64,000 nucleotides of DNA from Candidatus Iainarchaeum sp. (GCA_018304465.1 JAGVWC010000010.1:243473-307472); one strand, 5' to 3'; numbered from the stretch's first letter, positions 19,036-28,994 are shown. Notes: generated from the letters alone by a model not told the origin. Program-made: numbers and translations.

Positions 19036-21592
19036 TTTTTACGTACCAACATTTAATTCTGAAAAGACCATCCGGCGCTGTTTGGTTTCTATTCAAAACC
19101 AAAACATTACCCCGAAAGAAATACTTGTAGTCGACGCCGGATCCACGGACAATACCGTAAAAATTGCACAAGAACTTGGAGTAAAAACAATCGTAAAAGA
19201 TTCAACATTAGGGCTGGCAGCTGCGCGAAACATTGGAATACAAAACACAACTGGCGAATATGTGGCCTCTGTAGATTCCGATGTTGAACTATCTCCTGAA
19301 TGGTTAAAAATAGTTCTCAACGCCATCAAAAAAGAAGGCGTTGGGGGCGTAGGCGGTCGATTAATCGAAACAAGCAGTATTTACACAATTCAACAATGGC
19401 GTTTCTTTCATATGCAACAAAACTGGGGCGAAAAAGAAATAACCCCCAAATTCTTGTTTGGTGCCGACAACATATATCGCAGAGAAGCTCTGCTAAACGC
19501 GGGTCTGTATGACGAATCGTTCACTACAAATCACGAAGATGTTGATATCTGCGAAAAGCTGACAAAGAAAGGTTATAGACTTTTATACCTGCCTGAGGCG
19601 ACTTGTTTTCACCTCAGGGAAGACACTGTCAAATCCAACCTTGACAATTATTGGAACTGGTTTAAAGACGAAAACTGCGAAAAAAATCGATACGCAGATA
19701 TTCCTCAAAAGCTTGTGTGGGATATCGACGAGTCATTTAAATTGCTGGAAATGGACGTTAAAGAAAAAAAGTTCCACTTTGTTTATCCGAGTTTTCTGCT
19801 AAGCATTCACCACATACTGAGCGATCTAAATTTCTATTATTGCATTGGCCAAAGAGAGAATCAGCAATATTTCTCCGAAATTTTTAAACGGATTAAAGAA
19901 AACTTGATTCAAGAAATTGTTCCGTCTATACTTGAAAAAGAATTAATCATAAATGCAATTTTACGAGACTTAGAGTACATTACACCAGGAAAATTGGACC
20001 GTAAACGCTATGACAAATATCTAAAAAAAATAGAACTTTCCATAAAACCAAACCCAAACAATCTCGTTAGCAAGCTTGTTTCTTACTTTAAAAAAAGTAT
20101 CAAAAAAAAGGTTCCTGACCAAGAGCTATTCTGGAAAATGATTTGCGTTTCAATTCAACGCATTGAATACGAAAACAAAGAATATGCTGGATTAAAGCAT
20201 AACTATCGTGTTGCATTGTTAAACTTGCCATGGACCAAAGGAGATCGAAAAGGCGTCCGAGCTGGATCAAGATTCCCATTCACACTCGAATCTGAAACCG
20301 CTATCCCCTGCTATGTGCCGTTCCCTTTTTTCTTGGCATATACGCATTCCATGCTAAAGAACGCGGAAATAGGAGTCGTAACTACCGATTGTATTGGGGA
20401 AGGAATAGACGAAACTGAATTACGACTTCGAATTGTCACATATAACCCAGATCTCATTGTAGTAGAAACCGCAACTCCTTCATTCCAAAACGATATTCAA
20501 ATAGTTGAACGATTAAAAAAAACAAACAAAGGCTCAAAGATTTGCTTAACGGGGGCCCACGTTTCAACATTTCCGGCTAAAGTACTATTTGATCATGATT
20601 CTGTCGACTTTGTTATTACTGGGCAATTCGAAAATAAAGTAGTCGAATTGAGCAAAGCCTTGAAGGGAAAAACAGATTTAAGCTCGATTAAGGGCCTCTT
20701 TTGGAGAGACGGCGAGGAAATAAAGATGAGCGAAGCAAAAAGTTCAGGCCCATTATTTAGTGAATTTCCATGGCCAGAACGATTAACTTTGCCTTTGTAC
20801 GCTTACAATGACAAATTTAGTAACCAAATAGTCGAAATGCCAGAACCCAACGCGCAAATGCTCGCAAGCCGAGGTTGTCCTTACAAATGTAGTTTTTGCC
20901 TTTATCCCCAGGTCATTTACGAAGGAAAGTGCTACCAGTCCCGAGAGTCGGTTGATATCGTAGACGAAATGGAAGAACTAGTCAAACGATATGGGATTCG
21001 CGCCATACAATTTGACGATGATACCTTCAACATTAACGATTCTCGAATGAAAGAACTCGGAAATTTAATTCTGAACCGAAAACTGAACACAAAATGGACA
21101 TTTATGGGTAGAGCCGACTTGTGCGTTGAAGAAACAATGCGGTTATTTAAAAAGGCAGGATTAATTGCTTTAAAGTTTGGCGTAGAATCCGCAAACCAAG
21201 AAATCGTAAACCGTTGTGGTAAAAACCTGCAAATCAAATCTGTAGAGAAAACAGTCCAAATGTGTAAAATACTCGGAATAAAAGTCCATCTGACATTCAC
21301 TTTTGGCTTACCTGGCGAAACTAAAGAAACAATCCAAGAAACCATTGACTTTGTCAAGCGGGTCAATCCAGACTCAACTCAGTTTTCAATCACTACCCCG
21401 TTTCCGGGAACAAACTTATATAATGATCTAACCAAAGGTCAGAAGACAGACAACCTAGATTGGAATTTATTTGACGGAAATCGAACCGCCGTAATGCAAT
21501 TGGACAATTTGAGCGCCGCTGATTTGGAAAACGCCTTAATTCGAGCTGAAAAAGAATGGAAAACCTACATAGGACAGAGGCAAAAAAAATGA
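19007..21592 (+). CDS. Fusion: family 2 glycosyltransferase-like N-terminus and B12-binding radical SAM C-terminus
   Basis: SFYVPTFNSEKTIRRCLVSIQNQ...SVDSDVE (GT2); VALLNLPW...LTGAHVSTFP (B12-binding-like); ASRGCPYKCSFC (radical SAM CxxxCxxC). Confidence 0.85.
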   Translation: MHKNEDDLVSFYVPTFNSEKTIRRCLVSIQNQNITPKEILVVDAGSTDNTVKIAQELGVKTIVKDSTLGLAAARNIGIQNTTGEYVASVDSDVELSPEWLKIVLNAIKKEGVGGVGGRLIETSSIYTIQQWRFFHMQQNWGEKEITPKFLFGADNIYRREALLNAGLYDESFTTNHEDVDICEKLTKKGYRLLYLPEATCFHLREDTVKSNLDNYWNWFKDENCEKNRYADIPQKLVWDIDESFKLLEMDVKEKKFHFVYPSFLLSIHHILSDLNFYYCIGQRENQQYFSEIFKRIKENLIQEIVPSILEKELIINAILRDLEYITPGKLDRKRYDKYLKKIELSIKPNPNNLVSKLVSYFKKSIKKKVPDQELFWKMICVSIQRIEYENKEYAGLKHNYRVALLNLPWTKGDRKGVRAGSRFPFTLESETAIPCYVPFPFFLAYTHSMLKNAEIGVVTTDCIGEGIDETELRLRIVTYNPDLIVVETATPSFQNDIQIVERLKKTNKGSKICLTGAHVSTFPAKVLFDHDSVDFVITGQFENKVVELSKALKGKTDLSSIKGLFWRDGEEIKMSEAKSSGPLFSEFPWPERLTLPLYAYNDKFSNQIVEMPEPNAQMLASRGCPYKCSFCLYPQVIYEGKCYQSRESVDIVDEMEELVKRYGIRAIQFDDDTFNINDSRMKELGNLILNRKLNTKWTFMGRADLCVEETMRLFKKAGLIALKFGVESANQEIVNRCGKNLQIKSVEKTVQMCKILGIKVHLTFTFGLPGETKETIQETIDFVKRVNPDSTQFSITTPFPGTNLYNDLTKGQKTDNLDWNLFDGNRTAVMQLDNLSAADLENALIRAEKEWKTYIGQRQKK

Positions 21593-23055
21593 CTGCGGAA
21601 AATAAGTATCGGGTTTCAAGCTACGTGGCTGAATACAAGAAAAAAGACCTCTTTGCGTATTACAATAATAAGAATCTTCAAGTCATTTATGGAAAAAAGC
21701 CTCTCAAAAAAATAATCGATGACCTTAAACAACCCCAAGAATTAGAAAACTATATTAAAAAGTTTCCAACTAAACGCGACGAGTTGAGACCCATATTACA
21801 CACGCTCGTGAGTGAAGGATATTTAGTTACTGGGACAGAGGATCCGATCTTGAACAGTTCAGAAATTGAAGAACGTAACCGAATCAACCCGAACTTATTG
21901 CGATTTTTGCTTACGTTTGATTGCAATCTGGAATGCAAGTACTGCCAAATCAAAACCAATCTTTTTAGTGAATATAACAAGCCAATTACAAGAGAAGAAA
22001 TCGACAAATCATTTGAATTGTTCAAGAAAAATACAAATGAATACCACACCATTTCGATGTCTGGCGGAGAACCAACGCTAAACTTCGAGTTAGTAAAATA
22101 CATTGTCGAAAAAACAAAAAAAGAACTAAAGCCAGGAAAATATCGTATCGTTTTGTCTTCCAATGGAACAATGATTACTGACGGCATTGCCGACTACATC
22201 GTCAAAGAAAATTTATTGCCAATCATTTCTTTGGACGGACGCGAAGAAGACAACAAAATGCGCGTTTACCGAAATGGTCTTGAATCATACAAAATCGTGT
22301 TAGCTGGGTTAGAAAAACTAAAAAAGCATAATTGTAAAAAAATCGCAATATCAATGACTATCGGAACCCACAACATAAAAAATATCAAAAAAATAATGAA
22401 AAACATTATCAATGAAATCGAACCAGTAAGCGTTGGCTATAATTTCGTTCACTACCCTTACTTTGACAATCAACATTACTCTCTTCCAAACATCGACGAT
22501 TACTCAAAAGCAGTCATTCACATTTTCACCGAACTCCGAAAGCACAAAATTTACGACGATCAGTTTTTTCGAAGACTCCAACCCTTTGTAGAGAGAAAAG
22601 TTCGGATAAAAGAATGCTCTGCACTTGGTGGGGCTCTTAATCTTGTGCCCGGTGGACTCATTGGACCCTGCAAAACACTCCTGACAAGCAGACATTTTTC
22701 ACAACCAATCAATATAACCGAAAAAATAGCGGATTCTAAAATCTTTACTGAATTTTCAAACCGAAACACATTATCACTAGAAGAATGTCAAAATTGCGTA
22801 GCCAGAACCATTTGCGGCGGGGGCTGTACTTTTGATTCATTTGTGACCTATCGTGACATTTCCCATGTAGACAAACGAAACTGCGATTACATAAAAAAAG
22901 TTCTGGAATTCATGATCTGGGACTTGTATCGGCTAGCCCAAAAGAAAAAGACAGAACTGTTAATTCCAACGCAAGTGGACCGTCAAAAAATGTACGGTGG
23001 TATTGCTCTTTCCAGTACAACTCTTGCGGAATCCGTTGGTCACAAAATTTATTAA
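21589..23055 (+). CDS. Radical SAM/SPASM protein, peptide-maturase-like
   Basis: FDCNLECKYCQ cluster motif; MSGGEPTLNFELV; C-terminal ECQNCVARTICGGGC SPASM; ATGA overlap with upstream gene. Confidence 0.85.
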   Translation: MTAENKYRVSSYVAEYKKKDLFAYYNNKNLQVIYGKKPLKKIIDDLKQPQELENYIKKFPTKRDELRPILHTLVSEGYLVTGTEDPILNSSEIEERNRINPNLLRFLLTFDCNLECKYCQIKTNLFSEYNKPITREEIDKSFELFKKNTNEYHTISMSGGEPTLNFELVKYIVEKTKKELKPGKYRIVLSSNGTMITDGIADYIVKENLLPIISLDGREEDNKMRVYRNGLESYKIVLAGLEKLKKHNCKKIAISMTIGTHNIKNIKKIMKNIINEIEPVSVGYNFVHYPYFDNQHYSLPNIDDYSKAVIHIFTELRKHKIYDDQFFRRLQPFVERKVRIKECSALGGALNLVPGGLIGPCKTLLTSRHFSQPINITEKIADSKIFTEFSNRNTLSLEECQNCVARTICGGGCTFDSFVTYRDISHVDKRNCDYIKKVLEFMIWDLYRLAQKKKTELLIPTQVDRQKMYGGIALSSTTLAESVGHKIY

Positions 23056-24074
23056 ACCAAAAAATAGTCAAAGAACTGCTTGCAAGCGCGGTATTGAGGG
23101 ACCGACAAGTTTTTTCCTGTTTTAGTCAAAAAGACCGATGGTTCGGTTAAAACCCACGTTGAGCTATTTCGAATTGCATCAAAAAATCTATCCTTTGCCC
23201 TAAACGATAACATGAGGCTTTTAGCGATACCAAAAAAGGAAAGATTGTGCAGCATATCCGAATCGAAAAGGACTTTCGCTTCAATGGTGGATGGTTTGGG
23301 AATGAATCCGGGCGGTTTTCCTCTTTGTTTTGCGAGTTTTTGAAATCCTTCCAAAGAACCTGAATGTTGAAGAACACAAAGCGCCACGCGGTTTGCAAAT
23401 TCATTATTGAAGCTGTTTTCAAAAAGTTTTCTTCTTGCAATTTTACGACCGATATAGTGGTGGTTTAAGTCATTTCCAAATCCCTTTCCAATATCATGTA
23501 GCAGCGCGGCTGCGTCTACTACCAATTCATTCGCGTTTTCTGCAATTGCTACTTTTTTTGCAATGGATCGAACTTCTTGGACATGAAAATAATTGTAATC
23601 GGAACTGTTCTTCTTTACAAAATATTCCACGGGCCGCATATGCTGCTCGTAAAAAGCCAATATTTTTTGTCGCTTATTTTTATTTCCTAAGAAAGAGTAC
23701 GCCGCAAATTCCTCTTCAAACGACACTAGGGGAATATTCAGACCCTCGTGCTTAATGAAAATAATTTTTTCTGGATTAAATAATCGGATCTTTCCTCGCT
23801 TTGTCTTTTTGACCGGATCTCGAATCAAATGAACCGTTGGAGAAAAATTGAAGAAAGCCTGCTTACCCGTTGCTGTTTGTTTGGTCGAAATCACTCGATC
23901 TTTAAATTGATGCGTAAACAGCTTAAAAGACTTATAATCACAAATGACATCAAGGTCATCCCCCGTAACTTTGAGGCCTTGTACGCCCAATGCGAAGCTT
24001 CCGCAAAAAGCCCAGTTTCGGTTCTTTTTCAAGCAATTATTAATTATTTTCACGGTTTGGAACGTACAAAACAC
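23052..24074 (-). CDS. Nucleotidyltransferase-like plus HD-domain protein
   Basis: CGSFALGVQGLKVTGDDLDVICD (NTase-like) and AALLHDIGKGFGNDLNHHYIG (HD). Confidence 0.7.
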   Translation of the reverse strand: MFCTFQTVKIINNCLKKNRNWAFCGSFALGVQGLKVTGDDLDVICDYKSFKLFTHQFKDRVISTKQTATGKQAFFNFSPTVHLIRDPVKKTKRGKIRLFNPEKIIFIKHEGLNIPLVSFEEEFAAYSFLGNKNKRQKILAFYEQHMRPVEYFVKKNSSDYNYFHVQEVRSIAKKVAIAENANELVVDAAALLHDIGKGFGNDLNHHYIGRKIARRKLFENSFNNEFANRVALCVLQHSGSLEGFQKLAKQRGKPPGFIPKPSTIEAKVLFDSDMLHNLSFFGIAKSLMLSFRAKDRFFDAIRNSSTWVLTEPSVFLTKTGKNLSVPQYRACKQFFDYFLV

Positions 24075-24109
24075 CCAATAAATACCTAATGTTTTACTGT
24101 AAGAACGGT

Positions 24110-24793
24110 ATGGATAAAGTGTTTTTAATTGGTGGCAGTAAAAGCTGGAGCAAACGAATTGACGAATTTGTTACAAAAGACATTCCGCGCTCAGCTCAAA
24201 TCGCTGTAGTCGCAACCGCCGCTGTAAACGATCCTAATCCTAAATATGACCAATATACCTATTTTGAAGTCTTAAAGAAACAGTATCAAAAATTGGGGTT
24301 TGCAAAATTTGACCTTGTGAACATCGAAAAGAAAAGCGATTCGAATAAACCTTCAATCATCAAACAACTAAATCGTGCGGATGTAATCTATCTTGGGGGC
24401 GGAGACACACGGTTTCTCCTTAACTGCTTGGTAAAAACCAGAGCCGCGTCAACGATCAAGGAACAGGTTCGAAAAGGGAAATTGATTATTGGAAATAGCG
24501 CAGGGGCGATGGTCTTAGGCGAAAAAGTCCCTATAGAAATAGAACGCAGTAAGAAAAAAGAGTTTGAACTCTGGCCTGGATTAAATGTTTTATCTAAACT
24601 GTTCATACTGGCCCATGTAAATCGTTGGAACAGACAGCGTCAATTCAGAAGATTAGCAGATTCAAACCCAATACTCGTTGGACTTGGGTTACCTGAATAT
24701 TCGATTGCAAAAATATCGGACAAGAGGATTACTATTTATTGCCTTAAAAGCACAAGGTTGAAAAAGACATTCTCCAAGAAACATATCCGATAG
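24110..24793 (+). CDS. Peptidase S51 family (dipeptidase E/cyanophycinase-like)
   Basis: VIYLGGGDTRFLL and IIGNSAGAMVLG nucleophile elbow. Confidence 0.8.
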   Translation: MDKVFLIGGSKSWSKRIDEFVTKDIPRSAQIAVVATAAVNDPNPKYDQYTYFEVLKKQYQKLGFAKFDLVNIEKKSDSNKPSIIKQLNRADVIYLGGGDTRFLLNCLVKTRAASTIKEQVRKGKLIIGNSAGAMVLGEKVPIEIERSKKKEFELWPGLNVLSKLFILAHVNRWNRQRQFRRLADSNPILVGLGLPEYSIAKISDKRITIYCLKSTRLKKTFSKKHIR

Positions 24794-24803
24794 GAAGAAA
24801 TCT

Positions 24804-25766
24804 ATGGCGCGAGTTCTTGTTACTGGCGGGTGCGGATTTATAGGATCCGAAGTGGTCAAACAATTATTGCAAAAGGGATACGATGTTAGAATTGCGGATG
24901 ATTTAAGCAAGCCGAAAAGCAAAACAGACGTACAAGCTGAATTTTTACGAATCGATTTAACGAATAAAACCAATACCCTGCGTGCGTTCAAAGGAATAGA
25001 TTATTGCATCAATCTTGCTGCTAAGATCGGGGGGATTGGATACTTCCACAAAATTCCTGCAACAATTCTAAGCGAAAACAATAAGATTTACTCCTCTACT
25101 TTTGAAGCCGCGGTTGAAAAAAATATTGAACGAATGGTATATATATCGAGTTCAATGGTTTTCGAGAGCACAACTAGCTTTCCAAGCAAAGAAACTGATT
25201 TGAAAAAAGTAGCTCCTCCAATCACGGCATACGGTTTTAGCAAGCTTTCTGGTGAAAAATACTGTCACGCATTCCATGACCAATTCAACCTCGATTACAC
25301 CATAATCCGGCCATTTAATGCATATGGCATTAACGAGTTCCCTGGTCAAGAAATCGGGTACGCACATGTAATTCCTGATTTGACTAAAAAAATATTGGCG
25401 GGACAGTATCCTGTCGAAATTCTTGGAAATGGAAAACAAAGCCGATGCTTTACTCACGTAAGCGATGTCGCAAGCGGAATCATAAAAGCAATGGACTCCA
25501 AAAAAGCGATTAATGAGGACTTTAACATCAGCACTTCAGAAGAAACGAAAATTATCGAATTGGCAAAAAATATTTTCACTCTGTGCAGTTCGAGGAAAAA
25601 ATTCAAAACAAAATTTTTACCCAGTTTTAAAGATGATGTCCAAAGGCGTATTCCTGACGTATCCAAAGCCAAGAACTTGTTGCATTGGCAAGCGAAAATT
25701 CCTCTAAACGAAGGATTAAAAGAGGTGGTGGACTGGCTAAAATACAAATTAAAAAAGACGATCTAA
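24804..25766 (+). CDS. NAD-dependent nucleotide-sugar epimerase/dehydratase (SDR extended)
   Basis: VTGGCGFIGSEVVKQLL; YGFSKLSGEKY; IIRPFNAYG. Confidence 0.9.
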   Translation: MARVLVTGGCGFIGSEVVKQLLQKGYDVRIADDLSKPKSKTDVQAEFLRIDLTNKTNTLRAFKGIDYCINLAAKIGGIGYFHKIPATILSENNKIYSSTFEAAVEKNIERMVYISSSMVFESTTSFPSKETDLKKVAPPITAYGFSKLSGEKYCHAFHDQFNLDYTIIRPFNAYGINEFPGQEIGYAHVIPDLTKKILAGQYPVEILGNGKQSRCFTHVSDVASGIIKAMDSKKAINEDFNISTSEETKIIELAKNIFTLCSSRKKFKTKFLPSFKDDVQRRIPDVSKAKNLLHWQAKIPLNEGLKEVVDWLKYKLKKTI

Positions 25767-26030
25767 TTGAACAAAATTGTTTTTGTTTTGGGAATTGGCC
25801 GCGTGGGATTACCCATATCATTAGCCCTTTGTGAGGCGGGGTACACGGGGTATGGAATTGACGTCAGACCAGAACACATTGAAACACTCCTCGCAAAGAA
25901 ATTTCCGTTCATAGAAAAAGGCGCAAAAAAACTTTTAATAAAAACAGACAATTTTTTGGCGAAAAAAAAATCAGATGATTTCGCGGACTTCGACGCTTTT
26001 CTTTTTTTGTTTCAACTCAAACACCAATAA
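25767..26030 (+). pseudogene. Truncated UDP-glucose/GDP-mannose dehydrogenase-family N-terminal fragment
   Basis: VLGIGRVGLPISLALCEAGYTGYGIDVRPEHIETLLAKKFPFIEKGAKKLL matches the family N-terminus, then ends after about 80 aa, overlapping a convergent core gene. Confidence 0.75.
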
Positions 26031-26978
26031 TTCCAAGGCCCGATGCAACACGTCTTCGGTGTTCGAATGAAACGAATTAAAACCCGCAGCCGCGACATGA
26101 CCATTGCCATGACCGCCAAACGCCGGCACCAATCCCTGCATGACCGCAACCAAACTCACTTTCGAATCCTTGACAAAACCACTCGACGAACGAGCGCTTA
26201 CAACCAACGCGTTCGAACCATGATCGATTCCCGCCACCAACGCCACGTCACAACCCAACGCCACCAGCGAAGCCGCGGCTTCGGACTCGAAAAAATTCAC
26301 GGTGGACAACGCCACCAAAAAACCGTCGACTTCAAACAACCGCATGCGGCTCGCCGAACGCAGTTTCGCGATGCGCTCCGAAACCGGTTCTTGGATAACC
26401 ACCAATCGCTTGATGGATTCCACGTCCGACCTGGATTCTTTCAAACAAAACGACAAATCATCCAAGACATGCGTATCCAACACGGATAGCATCGCCGTAT
26501 CCGACAAAATACCCGCGGCCAACGCCTGCAAGGCTTTTTTCGAAAGTTTCAATTTCGCTTTTCGAATTTCGGACAACACGACTTGCGACGCGGATAACCT
26601 GTTCGAATCAATTTCGACAAAAGCTTTTTTGGGCCGATCCGCTTCCGGCAAATGATGATCCAAAATCAACACCGGGCCATTAAACGAAGAAATGCTTTTC
26701 GAAAGTTTTCCCGCGTGACTAGGCGAATTAAAATCAAGCAACGCCAAAGCGTCAAACCGATCCAACACCGGGTCTTTCACGGCTTTAATGCCAAACCGGT
26801 CCGCGAGTTGTAACGCATGCAACCCCATGTGATCGGGAAACCCCACGGTACAATTACAGGAAAGGGTTTCTTTGAGCGCAATCGCGCTCGCCAACGAATC
26901 CACGTCGGTTCCGGCGTGACACAACAAAAGCAGACGGGTGGATTTGGAAAGTTTTTTGACAAACGATTCCAAAGCCAT
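25971..26978 (-). CDS. DHH-family phosphoesterase
   Basis: LLLCHAGTDVDSLASAIAL, LILDHH, GGHGNGHVAAAGF (DHHA1-like). Confidence 0.85.
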   Translation of the reverse strand: MALESFVKKLSKSTRLLLLCHAGTDVDSLASAIALKETLSCNCTVGFPDHMGLHALQLADRFGIKAVKDPVLDRFDALALLDFNSPSHAGKLSKSISSFNGPVLILDHHLPEADRPKKAFVEIDSNRLSASQVVLSEIRKAKLKLSKKALQALAAGILSDTAMLSVLDTHVLDDLSFCLKESRSDVESIKRLVVIQEPVSERIAKLRSASRMRLFEVDGFLVALSTVNFFESEAAASLVALGCDVALVAGIDHGSNALVVSARSSSGFVKDSKVSLVAVMQGLVPAFGGHGNGHVAAAGFNSFHSNTEDVLHRALELLVFELKQKKKSVEVREII

Positions 26979-27024
26979 CGAACGAATCCCGATTCCTTTT
27001 TTTTATTTTTTAAATTGTTTTTCT

Positions 27025-27396
27025 TTATTTTTTCGATTTGGACGCGGGTTTTTGGGTTTCGTCGCTTTGCCCTTGCCCTTCAATATCGGATTTAAGCTTG
27101 TTTAATTTCTGGATCGTCGCGTCTTCCTGTTTTTGCAGGGTCTTGATGCGCAAATCCACGGTTTCTTTCTGATCCGCCAGTTCTTTCTTGGCGTCATCCG
27201 TGGTCACGGACACCAGAATGTTTCCAACGGCTTTGAAAACCTTTTTTTCGGAAGTTTTTTCCAATTCATCCAGCGACATCTTCAACGTGGCGGACTGCAT
27301 GAGGTACTGTTGTTTTTGCGAAGAAATACTGATCAATTGATCGCGGTTACGCGAAAAATCAGCGATCGCCTGTTGTTTGGATTGTTCGTCTGCCAA
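27025..27396 (-). CDS. pfdB: Prefoldin beta subunit
   Basis: Coiled-coil with VGNILVSVTTDDAKKELADQKETVDLRIKTLQKQE prefoldin beta pattern; superoperon context. Confidence 0.85.
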   Translation of the reverse strand: MADEQSKQQAIADFSRNRDQLISISSQKQQYLMQSATLKMSLDELEKTSEKKVFKAVGNILVSVTTDDAKKELADQKETVDLRIKTLQKQEDATIQKLNKLKSDIEGQGQSDETQKPASKSKK

Positions 27397-27398
27397 AA

Positions 27399-27647
27399 TT
27401 ATAACCTCCGGGTTTGGTGAACTATTTTTTGTAGAAACGAAATGTTTTTAATCGCGAAATGAAGACTCGCATTGAGGGCTTTTTCGTCCTCGGCTTCCAC
27501 GTGAACCAAAAAACCGGATTCGGATTTCGAATACGTGGTCGTGGCCCGTTTTTCAAACGACGAATCCGACCAATCCGGCGAAAGCGATTCGAAAATCACG
27601 TCGCGGGACAGCGGTTCGCACCAAAAATGAAAACGGGCAAAAAGCAA
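27399..27647 (-). CDS. pcc1: KEOPS subunit Pcc1-like
   Basis: Size, pattern and position in the archaeal superoperon. Confidence 0.65.
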   Translation of the reverse strand: MLFARFHFWCEPLSRDVIFESLSPDWSDSSFEKRATTTYSKSESGFLVHVEAEDEKALNASLHFAIKNISFLQKIVHQTRRL

Positions 27648-27662
27648 TGGAATCCCTTTTTT

Positions 27663-27791
27663 TTATCGCGCCATGACTTCTTTGACCACGGAGCTGCGTT
27701 GTTTGTATAAAATCTTGTAGGCGCAATTCGGGCACCGCACTTCGTACGCGATGCTTTCGATCATGGTTCCGCATTTTCCGCACTTGTACAT
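27663..27791 (-). CDS. rpoP: RNA polymerase subunit P (Rpb12-like), 42 aa
   Basis: Reverse-strand translation MYKCGKCGTMIESIAYEVRCPNCAYKILYKQRSSVVKEVMAR; absent from the ORF track because of size. Confidence 0.9.
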   Translation of the reverse strand: MYKCGKCGTMIESIAYEVRCPNCAYKILYKQRSSVVKEVMAR

Positions 27792-27806
27792 TTTTTTACC
27801 TCAAAT

Positions 27807-28163
27807 TCACTTTTTTTTGTTTTCGGATTCAGAAGACGGGGATTCTTCGTTTTCCCCGGTTTCCGTTACTTGGGTTGACAACAATTCACCCAAATTGGGC
27901 AAAAAGCTTTTCTGGGACACCATTTTGGCCACAATGCGACCCGTTAAGGTCTGTGGAAAATACGCGCCGCCGGTAAAACGGCCACCGCATTTTTTGCAGT
28001 CAAAAATTCCCGCGGCTTCGCGGCGAATCTTTTTGTATCCGCAACTGGGGCACTCCGAGTCTTCGTGCTGGCGTTGCTCGACTTTGAGCAAGCGTTTTCG
28101 GATTCCGACGCCGTAACGCGATCCGAACCGACCCGCGCTTTTGACTTTTTTGGTGCTACTCAT
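27807..28163 (-). CDS. rpl37ae: Ribosomal protein L37Ae (eL43)
   Basis: TKKVKSAGRFGSRYGVGIRKR...CPSCGYKKIRREAAGIFDCKKCGGRFTGGAY. Confidence 0.95.
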   Translation of the reverse strand: MSSTKKVKSAGRFGSRYGVGIRKRLLKVEQRQHEDSECPSCGYKKIRREAAGIFDCKKCGGRFTGGAYFPQTLTGRIVAKMVSQKSFLPNLGELLSTQVTETGENEESPSSESENKKK

Positions 28164-28208
28164 GTGTAGTTCTCCTTACTATCGTATCTTGACGAATTTT
28201 TTATAAAA

Positions 28209-28994
28209 CTATTTGAACGCGATTTTTCGCATTTCCTTGGTCTTTTTCAAGGCCGTTTCGATGCATTGGTGAATTTCGGCCGCTGAAAAACTGCCGGCAC
28301 CGCCTTTTTGGAAAGCCGACAAATACTCGTCATCCGTCACCGCGACCGTAAAACGGGCGTTGGAAGCCTCTTCTTCGGCCACCGTCGGATCGAGAATAAT
28401 CTTGTCCGCGACCTTGTAAAACGTGATTTCCAAGGGCAATCGCGCCAATTCCAGCTTTTTGCCGTATTCGCCTTTGACGAGTTGGAATTTGTCATCCAGT
28501 TTAGGCAAACGCGTTTCCGACAAGGCTTTCAAGGCCGCCAAAGAACACGCGTCAAAAAAGTTTCCGGAGTCGTTAATCGTATACAGATCGATAAAAATGC
28601 TCCAGACTTTTTCGCCGTCCTTGATGCTTAACTTGGAAAAATCCAAGGCATGCGATTCGCGGATTCCGCGGTCGACCACCCGCGCCATTTCAATGGATCG
28701 CGGCTGCGGCGGACCGGTTTCGAATTCCGGCGACGCGATCGGCAACATTTCCAATCCAACGCTGATGCTTCCTTCGTTCGGCGTATCCGGATACGGTTCC
28801 ACCGGCAAACACTTGGTTCCGCACACGACTTCGGTTTCTCCGATTTTCACGCGGCAAGATCCATCCGCGTTCTTGGAAATATCGGTTTCCACCGAAATTT
28901 TGCGGTACTCGTCAAACTTTCGTCCATCAAGACGCTTTCCTTCCCGAATCGCCTTGGCGGCGGCATCGGCTTGTAATTCCATCAGAATACTCAT
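28209..28994 (-). CDS. rrp42: Exosome subunit Rrp42
   Basis: RNase PH fold; GKRLDGRKFDEYRKISVETD; lies next to Rrp41/Rrp4. Confidence 0.95.
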   Translation of the reverse strand: MSILMELQADAAAKAIREGKRLDGRKFDEYRKISVETDISKNADGSCRVKIGETEVVCGTKCLPVEPYPDTPNEGSISVGLEMLPIASPEFETGPPQPRSIEMARVVDRGIRESHALDFSKLSIKDGEKVWSIFIDLYTINDSGNFFDACSLAALKALSETRLPKLDDKFQLVKGEYGKKLELARLPLEITFYKVADKIILDPTVAEEEASNARFTVAVTDDEYLSAFQKGGAGSFSAAEIHQCIETALKKTKEMRKIAFK

